Part shown: piece after piece, positions 21,233 to 31,629 of the stretch
How positions within the stretch are numbered: position 1 is the first letter of the stretch
How the letters are laid out: each line of letters opens with the position of its first letter
Source: Chitinophaga sp. E66
GTDB taxonomy: Bacteria; Bacteroidota; Bacteroidia; Chitinophagales; Chitinophagaceae
Reading direction: 5' to 3'
NCBI GenBank assembly: GCA_019285755.1
Contig: CP079103.1
Coordinates: 124,001-188,000, forward strand
Length of the DNA: 64,000 bases
Translations under genes and position numbers: made by a program
Notes under the pieces: model-generated
The model's database searches: none
Told to the model about the DNA's origin: nothing
The model's input: only the letters and a program-made list of their open reading frames with translations

Positions 21233-24200
21233 ATGAAGCATATCACATATCTGCTCGTCTTTATCGTTGCAGTGGCGCTGGCCGGCTGCAGCAAATCCCG
21301 TCCCGGGAAAGCCAAAGTGCTCGTCTTCTCCAAGACCGCCGGCTTCCGTCACGCCTCTATCCCCGCAGGCATCGAGGCCGTTAAGAAACTCGGCGCCGAA
21401 AACAATTTTGATGTGGATACCACTGAGGATGCCTCCAAGTTCACGGAGAATAACCTTCGCCAGTATTCCGCCATCATCTTCCTCAATAACACCGGCGATG
21501 TGCTGAATACCGCACAGGAAGCGGACTTTGAACGCTACATCCAGGCAGGCGGCGGCTTCGTGGGCATCCATGCAGCCACCGACACTGAATATGACTGGGC
21601 CTGGTATGGCAAACTGGTTGGGGCCTATTTCTCCGACCATCCCCGGGAACCGCCAAAGCCAAACTCACCGTTACCGACAAAAACACCCGTCCACCAAAGA
21701 ACTCCCCGACACCTGGGAACACGTAGATGAATGGTATAACTTTAAAAACTGAATACGGAAACCAACGTGCTGATGAAAGTCGACGAGTCTACCTACCAGG
21801 GCGGTAAAATGGGCAAAGACCATCCCATCTCCTGGTACCACGACTACGACGGCGGCCGCGCGTTCTATACCGAACTGGGCCATACGGACGAATCTTACAA
21901 GGAAGACAACTTCCTTAAGCATGTGCTCGGCGGTATCCAGTATGCCATCGGCAAGAACCTGGAACTGGATTACGCAAAGCTACTTCGCTGCGCGTTCCGG
22001 AAGAAGACCGCTTCACCCGTCAGACCCTGACCAGCGGCGAGTTCTTCGAGCCTACCGAAATGGCCATCCTTCCCAACCTCGACATCCTCATTGCGCAACG
22101 CCGCGGCGAACTGCTGCTCTACAGCGCTTCCCGCAAGAACCTTTCACAGGTGGGCTTCCTCAATGTGTATCATAAAACAGAAGTGCCGAATGTAAACGCG
22201 GAAGAAGGTCTTATGGGCCTCGCCGCCGACCCGGACTTCGCGAAGAATAATTACCTCTACCTCTTCTATTCCCCGACCGATACTTCCGTGAACCGCCTCA
22301 GCCGCTTCACTTTCGAGAACGGTCAGCTGAACATGAAGAGCGAAAAAGTAATCCTGCAGTTCTATTCCCAGCGCGATATCTGCTGCCACACCGGCGGTTC
22401 TATCGCATTCGGTCCTGATGGGTTGCTGTATGTTTCCACGGGCGATAACACCACGCCGTTCGACGAAGCCGGCCAGCCTTATGTAAGCAAAGGGTATGGT
22501 CCGGTGGACGACCGTCCCGGTCACGTGCAATACGACGGCCGCCGTTCATCTTCCAATACAAACGACCTGCGCGGTAAAGTGCTGCGCATCCGCGTGAAGG
22601 AAGACGGAACTTACGAGATCCCCGAAGGCAACCTCTTCCCGTAGGAACGGACAAAACCAAGCCCGAGATTTATGCCATGGGTACACGTAACCCGTATCGC
22701 ATTTCCATCGACCGGAAAACGAACTTCCTCTACTGGGGCGAAGTAGGCCCGGATGCGGCCAATGACGACTCTACCCGCGGACCGCGCGGCTACGATGAAG
22801 TGAACCAGGCGAAGAAGGCCGGCTACTTTGGTTACCCGCTGTTCATTGGCGATAACAAGCCGTATCGCGCATATGATTATGAGACCGGCGTTTCCGGTCC
22901 TTATCACGATCCGAAAAAACCGATCAATAATTCCCGCAACAATACCGGTCTCACTGAATTGCCGCCGGCACAGCCTGCGTTCATCTGGTATCCTTACGGC
23001 AAATCCGACGAGTTCCCGCTGGTGGGAACTGGCGGCCGTAACGCGGAAGCAGGACCGGTATACTACAGCGAGTTCTACCCTAAGGAAACCCGCCTGCCCG
23101 ATTACTACAATGGCAAACTGTTCATTTATGACTGGATCAGGGGCTGGATCATGGCGGTTACGATGGATAAAGACGGCAACTATGTGAAGATGGAACGCTT
23201 CATGCCTTCTCAAAAGTTCAATGCCCCTATCGATATGGAAATGGGCCCCGACGGCAGATTGTATATCCTCGAGTACGGCAATGGCTGGTTCTCGAAGAAT
23301 GCAGACGCCGGGCTCGTGCGCATCGATTATAACGGCGGCAACCGTGCGCCGAAAGTGAAGATGGATGTAGAGAAACTGACCGGTGGATTGCCCTTTACCG
23401 TGAAGGCGACCGCTGCTGGCTCGGTAGACCCTGACGGCGATTCACTGACCTATACCTGGAACTTCGGTAACGGTAACAAGAAAAGACGAAAACACCGGAG
23501 GCCGAATTCACATACACGACAGCGGGAGAATTCCCGGTGTCTGTAGAAGTGGCGGATGATAAAGGCGCCAAAACTAGCAGCCAGACGATCCAGGTGTACG
23601 CGGGTAACGAAACGCCCAGCGTAAACATCAAATTGACGGGTAACAGCATGTTCTACTTCCCCGGTAAAAAGTGGAGTACGCAGTGGAAGTGTCTGACAAG
23701 GAAGACGGTCAGGCTGCAGCCGGCGGCTTCGATCCCGCAGGCCTCTACGTGAAAGCGGTGTACCTGGAAGGGCGCGATAAAGCGGGCATGTCTCAGGGCC
23801 ACCAGATCGTAACAGGCGCTATCGCAGGTAAGAATATCATGGAATCGTCTGATTGTAAAACCTGCCATAAGCCTAATGAGAAATCCATCGGGCCCAGCTT
23901 CATGGAAGTGGCGAACAAGTACAAGGCGGATCCTAAATCGCCCGAATACCTCGCTGACAAGATCATCAAAGGCGGCGGCGGCGTCTGGGGCGAAACGGCG
24001 ATGTCTGCTCACCCCGGCATTTCCAACGGGGAAGCGAAGCAGATCGTGGAATACATCTTCTCCCTGGCAGGCGGCGCCAAACAGGACCCTACGCTTCCTG
24101 CTACCGGCAGCGTGAACCCCACGCTTGGTAATGAACTGAAAGACCGTGGCGTATTGTACCTCATTGCCAGCTATACCGATAAGGGCGGCGCGGGTATCCG

Positions 24201-24632
24201 TCCCATTACAGGAACGGCTACCGTTGAACTGCGCAACCCCAAGATCCATACGGAAAGCTACAAAGACTCCGACGGCGCAAATTCCGTTGAGATAGAAGGC
24301 ATGAAACTGCTGGTACCGGGCGCCAATACCGGGCCGCTTATCCCAACCTCGATCTGGGCGGTGTTTCCGGTATCGAGCTGACGTACTTCGTACGCGAGAT
24401 CCCTGCGCATGGTTATACCGTAACGGCACATCTGGACAGCCCGACGGGCGCAGCTCTCGGAAGCGTTAGCATCGGTAAGGGTGCGAAAGCGGGCCAGCCC
24501 AACCTGGCGAGCATCTCTTTCCCTGCCATTGCGGGAGGGAAGCTGCAGTCGCTGGTGCTGGTGATCAAAGCTAATGATCCTGCAGAAGCAACTCCGGTGG
24601 CGATCGATTATTTCAGATTACTGGCGAAATAA
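21233..24632 (+). CDS. Multidomain ThuA / sorbosone dehydrogenase / PKD / cytochrome c / CBM-like protein, about eight frameshifts
   Basis: About 1,130 residues as one lipoprotein (signal ...VAVALAGC, Cys19). Order: ThuA domain (residues ~25-250, KVLVFSKTAGFRHASIP to HVLGGIQYAIGK); six-bladed propeller of the glucose/sorbosone dehydrogenase type (~275-680; GLMGLAADPDF, CCHTGGSIAFGPDGLLYVST, EIYAMGTRNPYRIS, MEMGPDGRLYILEYG); PKD domain (~690-775, GSVDPDGDSLTYTWNFGNG); class I cytochrome c (~830-930, DCKTCH); and a C-terminal beta-sandwich like a carbohydrate-binding module (ending PVAIDYFRLLAK). Such a chain could bind a sugar, oxidise it with a quinone cofactor and pass electrons to its own haem. 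Deletions lie near 21650, 21690, 21750, 21980, 22643, 23478, 23670 and 24345. Confidence 0.88.
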
Positions 24633-24650
24633 ACCGAACGGAATATTGAA

Positions 24651-24688
24651 ACGGGCCGTCTTGCTGATCAGCGGACGGCCCGTTTTTT
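24651..24688 (+). terminator. Terminator of the sugar locus
   Basis: A 10-bp GC-rich perfect stem (24651-24660 with 24674-24683) followed by six T, 18 bp past the stop of the large fusion gene. Confidence 0.85.
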
Positions 24689-25097
24689 ATGGGAAATATT
24701 TTACGTTGATAAATGAGAAATCGGATTGATTTTTGCGCTATAAACGGAAGGGAAAATGTTGATCCTGGGCCAGTCGCTTTATTCCCTGACAAAGCGTATA
24801 AAACGAGCATCCGGTAATGGAGCCTTTAAAACCCGAATAGCACCAAATGATTCATAATCAATGTATTGTGTGAGTTCTTGGTCTTTGGGTATTCGCAATT
24901 TTCTGGTTTGCAGAACTCTTTCAAAATCAACCTGATATACGGATCAAGTCCACCTCATCTCCGCCTCATCTCCACCTTATCTGCACGGATTCTGTATTTA
25001 CGCAGTATAGACGCAGTAACCATCCGGTATAGACACGCTAGGGATACTATTATGATAGTACGTTGTAACCGCATTGCTAAAGTAATGCAGTAGGCAA
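24689..25097. other. Non-coding region with 11-bp periodic sequence
   Basis: No credible gene on either strand. Its centre (about 24950-25048) is built of 11-bp units, described separately. The rest is AT-rich and holds a small hairpin (gcattgc with its complement near 25070-25088). Confidence 0.6.
24950..25048. repeat. Diverged 11-bp-unit array
   Basis: Read from 24950 in steps of 11: ccacctcatct, ccgcctcatct, ccaccttatct, gcacggattct, then gtatttacgca, gtatagacgca, gtaaccatccg, gtatagacacg, ctagggatact. The left half is pyrimidine-rich, the right half begins each unit with gta, and the switch is in the middle, the same plan as the two arrays at 53867-53979 and 54109-54221. The arms pair only partly here. 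No spacers, so not CRISPR. Confidence 0.6.
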
Positions 25098-25133
25098 TAA
25101 AAAAGCTGTATCTGGTTGAGATACAGCTTTTTT
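25098..25133. terminator. Terminator of the TMEM220 gene
   Basis: A 9-bp stem flanked by A6 and T7 (25098-25113 with 25119-25133), bidirectional in form. It lies 33 bp past the reconstructed stop of the minus-strand gene. Confidence 0.8.
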
Positions 25134-25165
25134 GTATGGTGCAAAATTCTTTATTGGCGGTAGGT

Positions 25166-25575
25166 TTAGCCGATCTTCATCATCTTCTTGCGCATTTTTT
25201 TGCTTTCTTTTGGCTGGAGTGCACAAAATTGACCAGCAGGGCGATGATGAGGATAAAGAGCCCGAAGAATTCACGGGTATCTTCGATCCAGGGGTGGAGG
25301 CTTTCATGGTGCCGGCGATGTTTTGTGCCTGATGCTCGGTTACCCAGCTGAGGACGCCGTCTTTTTCGAAGAAAAGGTACGTGGCGTAAGCGAGGAAAGC
25401 GAGGATACCGAAAAGGTACCAGCCGCGATAATAACGACGGGTTGCAGCGAGGCCGCAGAGAACGGCGCCGAAGAGATAAATAGGTATATCAGATGTAGGG
25501 GTCCGGATCATTCCACTGCAAAGCAGCGAACAATACGAACATTACACAGCAAAACACATTGAAGATCTTCATCAT
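25166..25575 (-). CDS. TMEM220-family membrane protein, two or three frameshifts
   Basis: About 135 residues when the frame is restored. MMKIFNVFCCVMFVLFAAL begins a first membrane helix, followed by QWNDPDPYIW, the hallmark of the transmembrane 220 family, then further helices (YLFGAVLCGLAA, WYLFGILAFLAYATYLFF, LFILIIALLVNF) and a very basic tail rich in Lys/Arg. Four membrane segments expected. One missing G near 25497 turns the Trp after PYI into a stop; further deletions near 25300 and 25190 scramble the C-terminus. Function of the family is unknown. It stands alone with its own terminator. Confidence 0.72.
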
Positions 25576-25682
25576 TGCTAAATGGTATATCCGATAAACT
25601 TACGGAAATTCCGGGAGGAAAATTGTGGACGCTAGATAAACATCATAAAAAAGTAGAGTAGAAGTTTGCGGTTGTTAAATTA

Positions 25683-25941
25683 ATGTTATAAATTTAGAAC
25701 GTAAGGATGACCCATCAGACGGAGCTTTGCATGTGTACCAGATCTACGCTGACAGCGAGGAGGCCAACAAACTTTTTGCCTTTATAAATTCCACCTCAGC
25801 TAAGTTAAGAATATTGCCGTTACAGGCTTCTCGCCAGCGATATGCCATGCAAAATCGTTTTTCCTGAAGGAAAAGTTAAAATTTTCACACATTCAGGTGA
25901 GCGCCGAACAATATTTAATCCTTATATTGCAAAAGAATTAG
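25683..25941 (+). CDS. Small hypothetical protein, two frameshifts
   Basis: Found by joining frames: ATG at 25683, one base added in the T pair just after it (MFINLERKDDPSDGALHVYQ), and one added in the T run near 25862 (QNRFFLKEKLKFSHIQVSAE). The result is about 86 residues ending LILILQKN at 25941. Both repairs are of the homopolymer type seen throughout the window, and a strong terminator starts at the very next base, which supports a real gene. The protein is charged and mostly helical by eye. I recognise no family. Confidence 0.45.
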
Positions 25942-25971
25942 GGCCGGAACAGGAAACCTCCGGCCATTTTT
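25942..25971 (+). terminator. Terminator of the small hypothetical gene
   Basis: A 7-bp GC stem (25942-25948 with 25959-25965) followed by five T, immediately after the stop codon at 25939-25941. Confidence 0.75.
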
Positions 25972-26051
25972 CCAGCTAACCCTGACAAAAATATTGGGGC
26001 ACCACCCTGAAGAATATCCTGGTTACTAATCAGGTTTTAGAATGGCGGAAG

Positions 26052-26080
26052 GAGAGGCACTAGTTGCCTCTCTTTTATTT
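26052..26080 (+). terminator. Terminator-like hairpin before the ebo cluster
   Basis: An 8-bp perfect stem (26052-26059 with 26065-26072) with a 5-base loop and a T-rich tail. No gene obviously ends here; it may insulate the ebo operon that starts at 26146. Confidence 0.6.
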
Positions 26081-26145
26081 TTGGTCAACGGGAAGGCTGA
26101 CGAGCATCAGCGGCAGGAACGCCGATTATTACTTATTTTAGCTGC

Positions 26146-27025
26146 ATGGGATACGCATACGAAGCACCGGATACAGCCAGGGTCTTAGCAGACATCATTC
26201 AAGAGCAGATCCCGGAACGGGGAAACAATGGATCGCCAACCAGCTCGAAGCCTGGCAATCGAAAGGCACTCTCCAAACCTTTAATATCGCATTTACCGCC
26301 GCTCCCCGGTTTACGGGCCGCGACGTTATAACCGTTTCACCCGCCGCCCGCGAGGCGCTTCAGCCCCGCTCGGCAGAAGGGTACACGGCCGACCGCCTCT
26401 TCCGGGTATGGTGGCTCCTGCAGCTGCCGGTCAACGATGAGGCTGAATACATCCGCGCCGTGGAGAACCTCTTCCTGGCAGGCGAAATGAACGAGCTCAC
26501 CGCCCTTTACGGCGCACTGCCGTTCCTCGCATTTCCCGAAGCCTGGAAGCTCCGCACCGCCGAAGGCGTCCGCTCCAATATCGGCTCCGTCCTCGAAGCC
26601 ATCATGGTCCGCAACCCTTACCCGGCGCAATATCTCGACGAACCCGCATGGAATCAGCTGGTAATGAAGGCTTTCTTTACCGACAAGCCCGTTCACCTCA
26701 TCTCCGGTCTCGACGAACGCGCCAATCCGGAACTGGCACGTATTCTGCGCGACTTTTCCGGGAACGCCGCGCCGCCGCCCGACCCGTGCCGCCCATGCTC
26801 TGGAGGCTCGTAGGCCCCTTCCTGAACAATGACAACTTCGAAGACCTCGAACGTGCCTGGTTCTCGGAAGTACATGCCGAACGCGAAGCCGCCGCACTGG
26901 CTTGCCACCTGTCATCCTACGCCCCCGCGCAAAAACTGCTGGAAACACGCGCCGACGTAGCTGCGGAAATACGGCAGGGACTGCTGACCTGGGATACGGT
27001 TGCCGCCCGTGTAAATGGCCATTAG
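26146..27025 (+). CDS. eboA: EboA domain-containing protein, two frameshifts
   Basis: First gene of the ebo cluster, about 293 residues, helical, without membrane segments. Recognised mainly by position before a TatD-type hydrolase, a UbiA prenyltransferase and a dehydroquinate-synthase-like gene, and by family-like sequence such as GEMNELTALYGALPFLAFPE and PFLNNDNFEDLERAWFSE. Deletions lie in the G run near 26218 (restoring GKQWIANQLEAWQSKG) and near 26765 (restoring DFSRERRAAARPVPPMLWRL). The biochemical role of EboA is unknown. The cluster as a whole has been linked to moving a metabolite precursor towards the periplasm in cyanobacteria. Confidence 0.75.
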
Positions 27026-27085
27026 GTGTTACTCGGGGCAACGCCCGTTTCATTAATTTAATCGCAATTGTAATTCGTACTATAT

Positions 27086-28071
27086 ATGTGTTGTAATGCT
27101 CAGCTGACGGAAAAGGATTTAGTCCCGCAATCATATGACCCCGCCTTCCTGGATACCATCAAAGGCATGCGGTTCTTCGACCCGCACGTACATATGACCG
27201 CGCGGACCACAGACGATTACCAGGCCATGGCCGACGCCGGCGTAGTGGCCATCATCGAGCCGGCCTTCTGGCTCGGCCAACCCAGGACCGGGGTAGATAC
27301 GTTCCGCGATTATTTCAGCAGCCTTGTCGGATGGGAGCGCTTCCGCTCTTCCCAGTTCGGCATCAAACATTACTGCACCATCGGCCTCAATTCCAAAGAA
27401 GCCAATAACGAAAAACTCAGCGAACAGGTAATGGAAATCCTCCCGCTTTTCATCTATAAGGAAGGCGTGGTCGGCGTAGGCGAGATCGGGTTCGACGATC
27501 AGACCGCGCTGGAAGACAAATATTACCGCGCACAGCTGCAACTGGCCAAAGAAGCGGGCCTGCCCGTGCAGATCCATACGCCTCACCGCGATAAAAAACA
27601 AGGCACTACCCGAAGCATGGACATCGCCCTGGAAATGGGCCTCGACCCGCACATGGTGATCGTGGACCATAACAACGAGGAAACCGTGAAGGAAGTGCTG
27701 GACCGTGGATTCTGGGCAGCATTCACCATTTACCCGTTCACAAAAATGGGGAACGAAAGAATGGTAGATATCGTTAAGCAATACGGTACCGAACGCATCA
27801 TGGTGAATTCCGCGGCAGACTGGGGCATCAGCGACCCGCTGGCCGTACCCAAAACCGCCGCGCTCATGCTCGAAAGGGGAATATCCAAAGCAGATATCGA
27901 ACTGGTTACCTATCGCAACGCCATCACGGCCTTCGCACAGAGCGGCCAGATCAATGTGGCGGATTTTGAGCAACCCGCGGAAATCGATCAAGCCTGAAAT
28001 TTAACGGTAGTACCGTCCTCAGGGGCGGCCAACAGCCAAGACCCAATAAACAATCGACGATCATACGATAA
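27086..28071 (+). CDS. eboB: TatD family hydrolase EboB, one frameshift
   Basis: Metal-dependent hydrolase of the TatD/amidohydrolase type, about 330 residues. Metal motif FDPHVHMT (the HxH site) near the N-terminus, VGVGEIGFDDQT (Glu), PVQIHTPHRDK (His), MVIVDHNNEETVKEV (His) and a final Asp in NSAADWGISDP. The given frame stops at 27997; one A added near 27990 extends it as LKFNGSTVLRGGQQ to 28071, the expected C-terminus. The ATG at 27086 may be too early: an in-frame ATG at 27167 gives MRFFDPHVHMT, a common start of this family. Substrate unknown. Confidence 0.85.
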
Positions 28072-28081
28072 AAACCAACTG

Positions 28082-28089
28082 TACTTTTG
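28082..28089 (+). promoter_or_regulatory. Possible -7 box upstream of eboC
   Basis: tacttttg fits the Bacteroidota -7 consensus TAnnTTTG and lies 30 bp before the eboC start. I see no clear -33 TTTG, so this is tentative. Confidence 0.35.
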
Positions 28090-28118
28090 TCGTTTTGTAT
28101 TGAAAACCTGGAAAGCGC

Positions 28119-29027
28119 GTGAACTATATCCTTAGTAAACTGCTGGGCTATCTCCGGCTCATGCGGCCGGCCAATATCCTGACCGCCATTACCGATATCA
28201 TCGCCGGTGCGGCCATCGTCGGCTTTTTTGAGCATGGGCTGAACGACCTCCAATCCATCCTCCAACTGCTTTGTCTCATCATCGCCACCATCGGCCTGTA
28301 TGGCGGCGGCGTTGTGTTTAATGATGTATTTGACGCAAAGCTGGACAAAACCGAACGGCCGGAAAGGCCCATCCCCAGCGGTATTATCTCCATGACGGAG
28401 GGGAGCGTGCTGGGTGGTTACCTGTTGGCGGTAGGGATTCTCGCGGCTTTCACCGTCAGCAGTTTCTCCGGTTGGATCGCAGTGCTTACCGCCGGCAGTG
28501 CGCTGGTTTACAACAAATGGGCGAAGCATCATGCTGTGCTGGGCCCGCTGGTGATGGGCCTTTGCCGCGGACTGAATCTCTCTCTTGGAATGAGCGTTTA
28601 CCTGGTTTCTTTGCAGGGTGATTTCCTGTGGTGGATCGCCCTGGTGCCTATAGCATACATCGCGGCAGTTACGATGATTTCCCGGGATGAAGTGCACGGT
28701 GGCACAAAAGCGCCCCTTATCCGTGCCGCTGTCACCTACGCGCTGGTGATAGGTGTGATCGGGTTCTTCAGCTACATGACCGGTCAGCTCCTCACCGTTC
28801 CCTTCTTCCTCGCTTTCTTTGCCTGGCTGATTTATAAACCCCTCCTCAGGGCCATGAAGGAGCCTACCGGCCCTAATATCGGCAAGTCGGTGAAGTGGGG
28901 CGTACTGGGCCTTATCGCAATGAACGCCGCCTGGACGGCCGCGTTTGCCGGTACGCCTTACGGCCTGGTAGTCCTGGCTTTCCTGCCGCTATCCATGCTG
29001 CTAGGCAAGTTGTTCGCCGTTACCTGA
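28119..29027 (+). CDS. eboC: UbiA-like prenyltransferase EboC
   Basis: Intact integral membrane protein of 302 residues with a GTG start. It belongs to the UbiA prenyltransferase superfamily: the first aspartate-rich motif NDVFDAKLDKTERPERPIPS is complete, and the second, ISRDEVHGG, has the Asp/Glu needed for Mg-diphosphate binding. About eight or nine membrane helices. In ebo clusters this protein is proposed to prenylate or handle a lipid-linked or aromatic metabolite; acceptor and isoprenoid are not known. It follows eboB by 47 bp. Confidence 0.92.
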   Translation: MNYILSKLLGYLRLMRPANILTAITDIIAGAAIVGFFEHGLNDLQSILQLLCLIIATIGLYGGGVVFNDVFDAKLDKTERPERPIPSGIISMTEGSVLGGYLLAVGILAAFTVSSFSGWIAVLTAGSALVYNKWAKHHAVLGPLVMGLCRGLNLSLGMSVYLVSLQGDFLWWIALVPIAYIAAVTMISRDEVHGGTKAPLIRAAVTYALVIGVIGFFSYMTGQLLTVPFFLAFFAWLIYKPLLRAMKEPTGPNIGKSVKWGVLGLIAMNAAWTAAFAGTPYGLVVLAFLPLSMLLGKLFAVT

Positions 29028-29196
29028 CCTGTTTTACTTACTCGTTTATGTAGGTGAAAGGCCTGGGTTTCCGGGGTTTTCTCCGTTCATCCAATTCCCG
29101 TAATTGTCTGCATTTTATTGTTGTTCCGGTTGCCCCGTTTTCGTACTTTTAACCGTTTTAAACGGTCCCGGTGTGTTGGGACCAAGGAACTTTGCT
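29028..29196 (+). other. Gap between eboC and eboD
   Basis: A 169-bp stretch without a gene, unusually long inside this cluster. T-rich sequence near 29148 (gtacttttaacc) could be an internal promoter, but the box is imperfect. No terminator is evident. Confidence 0.35.
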
Positions 29197-30343
29197 ATGG
29201 CTTTTATTCAACAATCATTCAGCGTCCCGTTCGAGTATAAGGTTTTTTCACTGAGCACCTGTTCGATACGAAGAACCCGGTTTTCGCGCAATTCCTCGAA
29301 TCCCGGTCGGAGAAAGGATTTCGGAAGAAATTACTGTTCATCGTAGATGATGGCGTTTCCAATGCGCACGATTACTTACAGGAGCAGATCACTGCCTACT
29401 GCGGCGCTATCGAAGGGTTTGAACTGGTGGAAGACGTGATCGTGGTTCCGGGAGGCGAAGCGTCCAAGAACGATCTGCAATTGTTCCACTGGCTCGTGAA
29501 CGCGGTAGACCAGCACGGCATAGACCGTCATTCCTATATCGTAGCCATCGGCGGCGGCTCCGTGCTCGACCTCGTAGGGTATGTGGCGGCAGTAAGCCAC
29601 CGGGGCGTAAAGCTCATCCGCATTCCTACCACCGTATTGTCGCAGAACGATTCTGGGGTAGGGGTGAAGAACGGTATCAACTATCACGGCAAAAAGAATT
29701 TCCTCGGCACTTTCGCGCCGCCCGCCGCCGTTTTTAATGACGCGCATTTCCTCACCACGCTCGATGAGCGCGACTGGCGCAGCGGCATGGTGGAAGCCGT
29801 GAAAGTTGCGTTGATCAAAGACGCCGCATTCTTCTCCTGGATGGAGGAAAAAGCAGCGCTGCTCACTGAAGCAGAGCCGGCATCCATGAATTATCTCATC
29901 CATCGCTGCGCCGAACTGCACATGCAGCACATCGGCGGCGCCGATCCTTCGAAAGCGGCTCTTCCCGCCCGCTGGATTTCGGCCACTGGAGCGCACATAA
30001 ACTGGAACAACTCACCGACTTCGAACTGCGCCACGGCGAAGCCGTTTCCATCGGCATCGCGCTGGACAGCGTATACTCCTGGCTCACCGGCCTGCTGGAC
30101 CCCGAAAGCCTGGAACGCATCATACAACTGCTGAAGGCCCTGCGCCTGCCACTGTATCATCCGCTGCTGGAAATCGAAGACGACGAAGCGCCCATCGTGG
30201 CCGGTCTCAACGAATTCCGCGAGCACCTCGGCGGAAGGCTCACCGTCTCTCTTCTCGAAGCCATCGGGAAGGGTAAGGAAGTGCATTCCATCGATATCAA
30301 TACCCTGCGCAAAGCTGTAAGCATGCTGCGCGATAAGTGGTAG
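29197..30343 (+). CDS. eboD: 3-dehydroquinate synthase-like protein EboD, two frameshifts
   Basis: About 383 residues of the 3-dehydroquinate synthase/sugar-phosphate cyclase superfamily. NAD-binding segment AIGGGSVLDLVGYVAAVSHR, IPTTVLSQNDSGVGVKNGIN, and metal-site residues in WRSGMVEAVKVALIKD (Glu), GHWSAHKLEQL (His) and LRHGEAVSIGIA (His). Deletions near 29248 and 29955 split it. It is a cyclase paralogue rather than the housekeeping AroB; a sugar phosphate may be converted to a carbocycle in the ebo pathway, but the product is not known. Start ATG at 29197 (MAFIQQSFSVPFEYKV). Confidence 0.9.
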
Positions 30344-30382
30344 CCCCATTGTTTTTACCCCGCCACCGACAACAGTAAACAC

Positions 30383-31586
30383 ATGGAAACACCATACGGG
30401 CACCTGACCTATTGCACCAACATACATTCCGGGGAAAGCTGGCCCGACCACTTCGAACAGCTTCGCCGGTTTATTCCCGCCGTGAAGGCGGAAGTGTCTC
30501 CTGATAAGCCTTTCGGTATCGGTTTGCGCCTTAGCAACCTCGCCAGCCTGGAACTATCGAAAGCGCCCGCGCTGGAGGCATTCCGGCAATGGCTGAAAGA
30601 GAACGACTGCTATGTATTCACCATGAATGGATTCCCCTACGGCGGTTTCCATCACGAGCGCGTGAAGGATGAAGTGCATACGCCGGACTGGTCTACCGCA
30701 GAGCGGGCGGCTTATACGTCCCGCCTGTTCCGCATCCTGGCGGCTCTATTGCCGGAAGGGATGGAAGGCGGTATCTCCACTTCTCCGCTGTCGTATAAGT
30801 TCTGGCACCGTTTGAAGAAGAAAAGAAATCCGTTACGGAAGGCGCTACTTTCAATATGCTGCTCGTTGTGGAGCAACTGATCCAGATCCGCAGGAACGGT
30901 GGCCCCTTGCTGCACCTGGACGTAGAACCCGAGCCCGACGGGCTCCTGGAGAATTCAAAAGAGTACCTCGACTGGTACTTTCAATACCTGCTGCCATCCG
31001 GCGTGATGCTGTTTACCGAGAAGTTCGGCTTCACGGAAGAAGAAGCGACGCTTGCCATAAAGGAACATGTTCAGCTTTGTTACGACGTGTGCCACTTCGC
31101 CGTGTCGTACGAAGATCCGCAGGTGGTGCTGGAGCGTTTGCAGTTTTTGGCTTGAAGGTGGGGAAGATTCAGATCAGCGCCGCTCTTAAAGCTTTGCTGC
31201 CAAAGAAAGAACGTGAAAGCGTAATCGGCGCGTTCCGGCAGTTCAACGAAGCGGTGTATCTGCACCAGGTCATTGCCCGTACGGACGAAGGCCAAAAGAT
31301 ACACTATCCCGATCTGCCGGAAGCCCTGGCGGAAGCAGGAGGGAAGATGTGGCTGAATGGCGCGCGCACTTCCATGTGCCGGTATTCACGGGGAATTCGG
31401 CGCGCTGAGCTCCACACGCGATGACATCGTTCGCGTGCTCGCCCGCCAGCAAAACAAACCGTTCACCGCGCATCTCGAAGTAGAAACCTACACTGGGAGG
31501 TATTGCCTGCCGGCCTGAAGCAGGAAATGGGCGCTTCCATCGCCCGGGAGCTGAAATGGGTGCTGCGCCAGTTGGAGATCTCCTGA
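30383..31586 (+). CDS. eboE: EboE, metabolite traffic protein (xylose isomerase-like), about three frameshifts
   Basis: About 402 residues. The N-terminus METPYGHLTYCTNIHSGESW is the signature of EboE. TIM-barrel type sequence follows with TMNGFPYGGFHHERVKDEVH, LLHLDVEPEPDGLLEN and CYDVCHFAVSYEDP, which carry putative metal ligands of the AP endonuclease 2 superfamily. The C-terminus restored from deletions near 30815, 31153 and 31365 reads HFHVPVFTGNFGALSSTRDD and ends LRQLEIS. Cytoplasmic. Its reaction is unknown; context suggests isomerisation within the same pathway as EboD. Confidence 0.88.
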
Positions 31587-31629
31587 CGGGTACTTAGATT
31601 TGATACGCAATCAGAGAAGCTATAGACAT

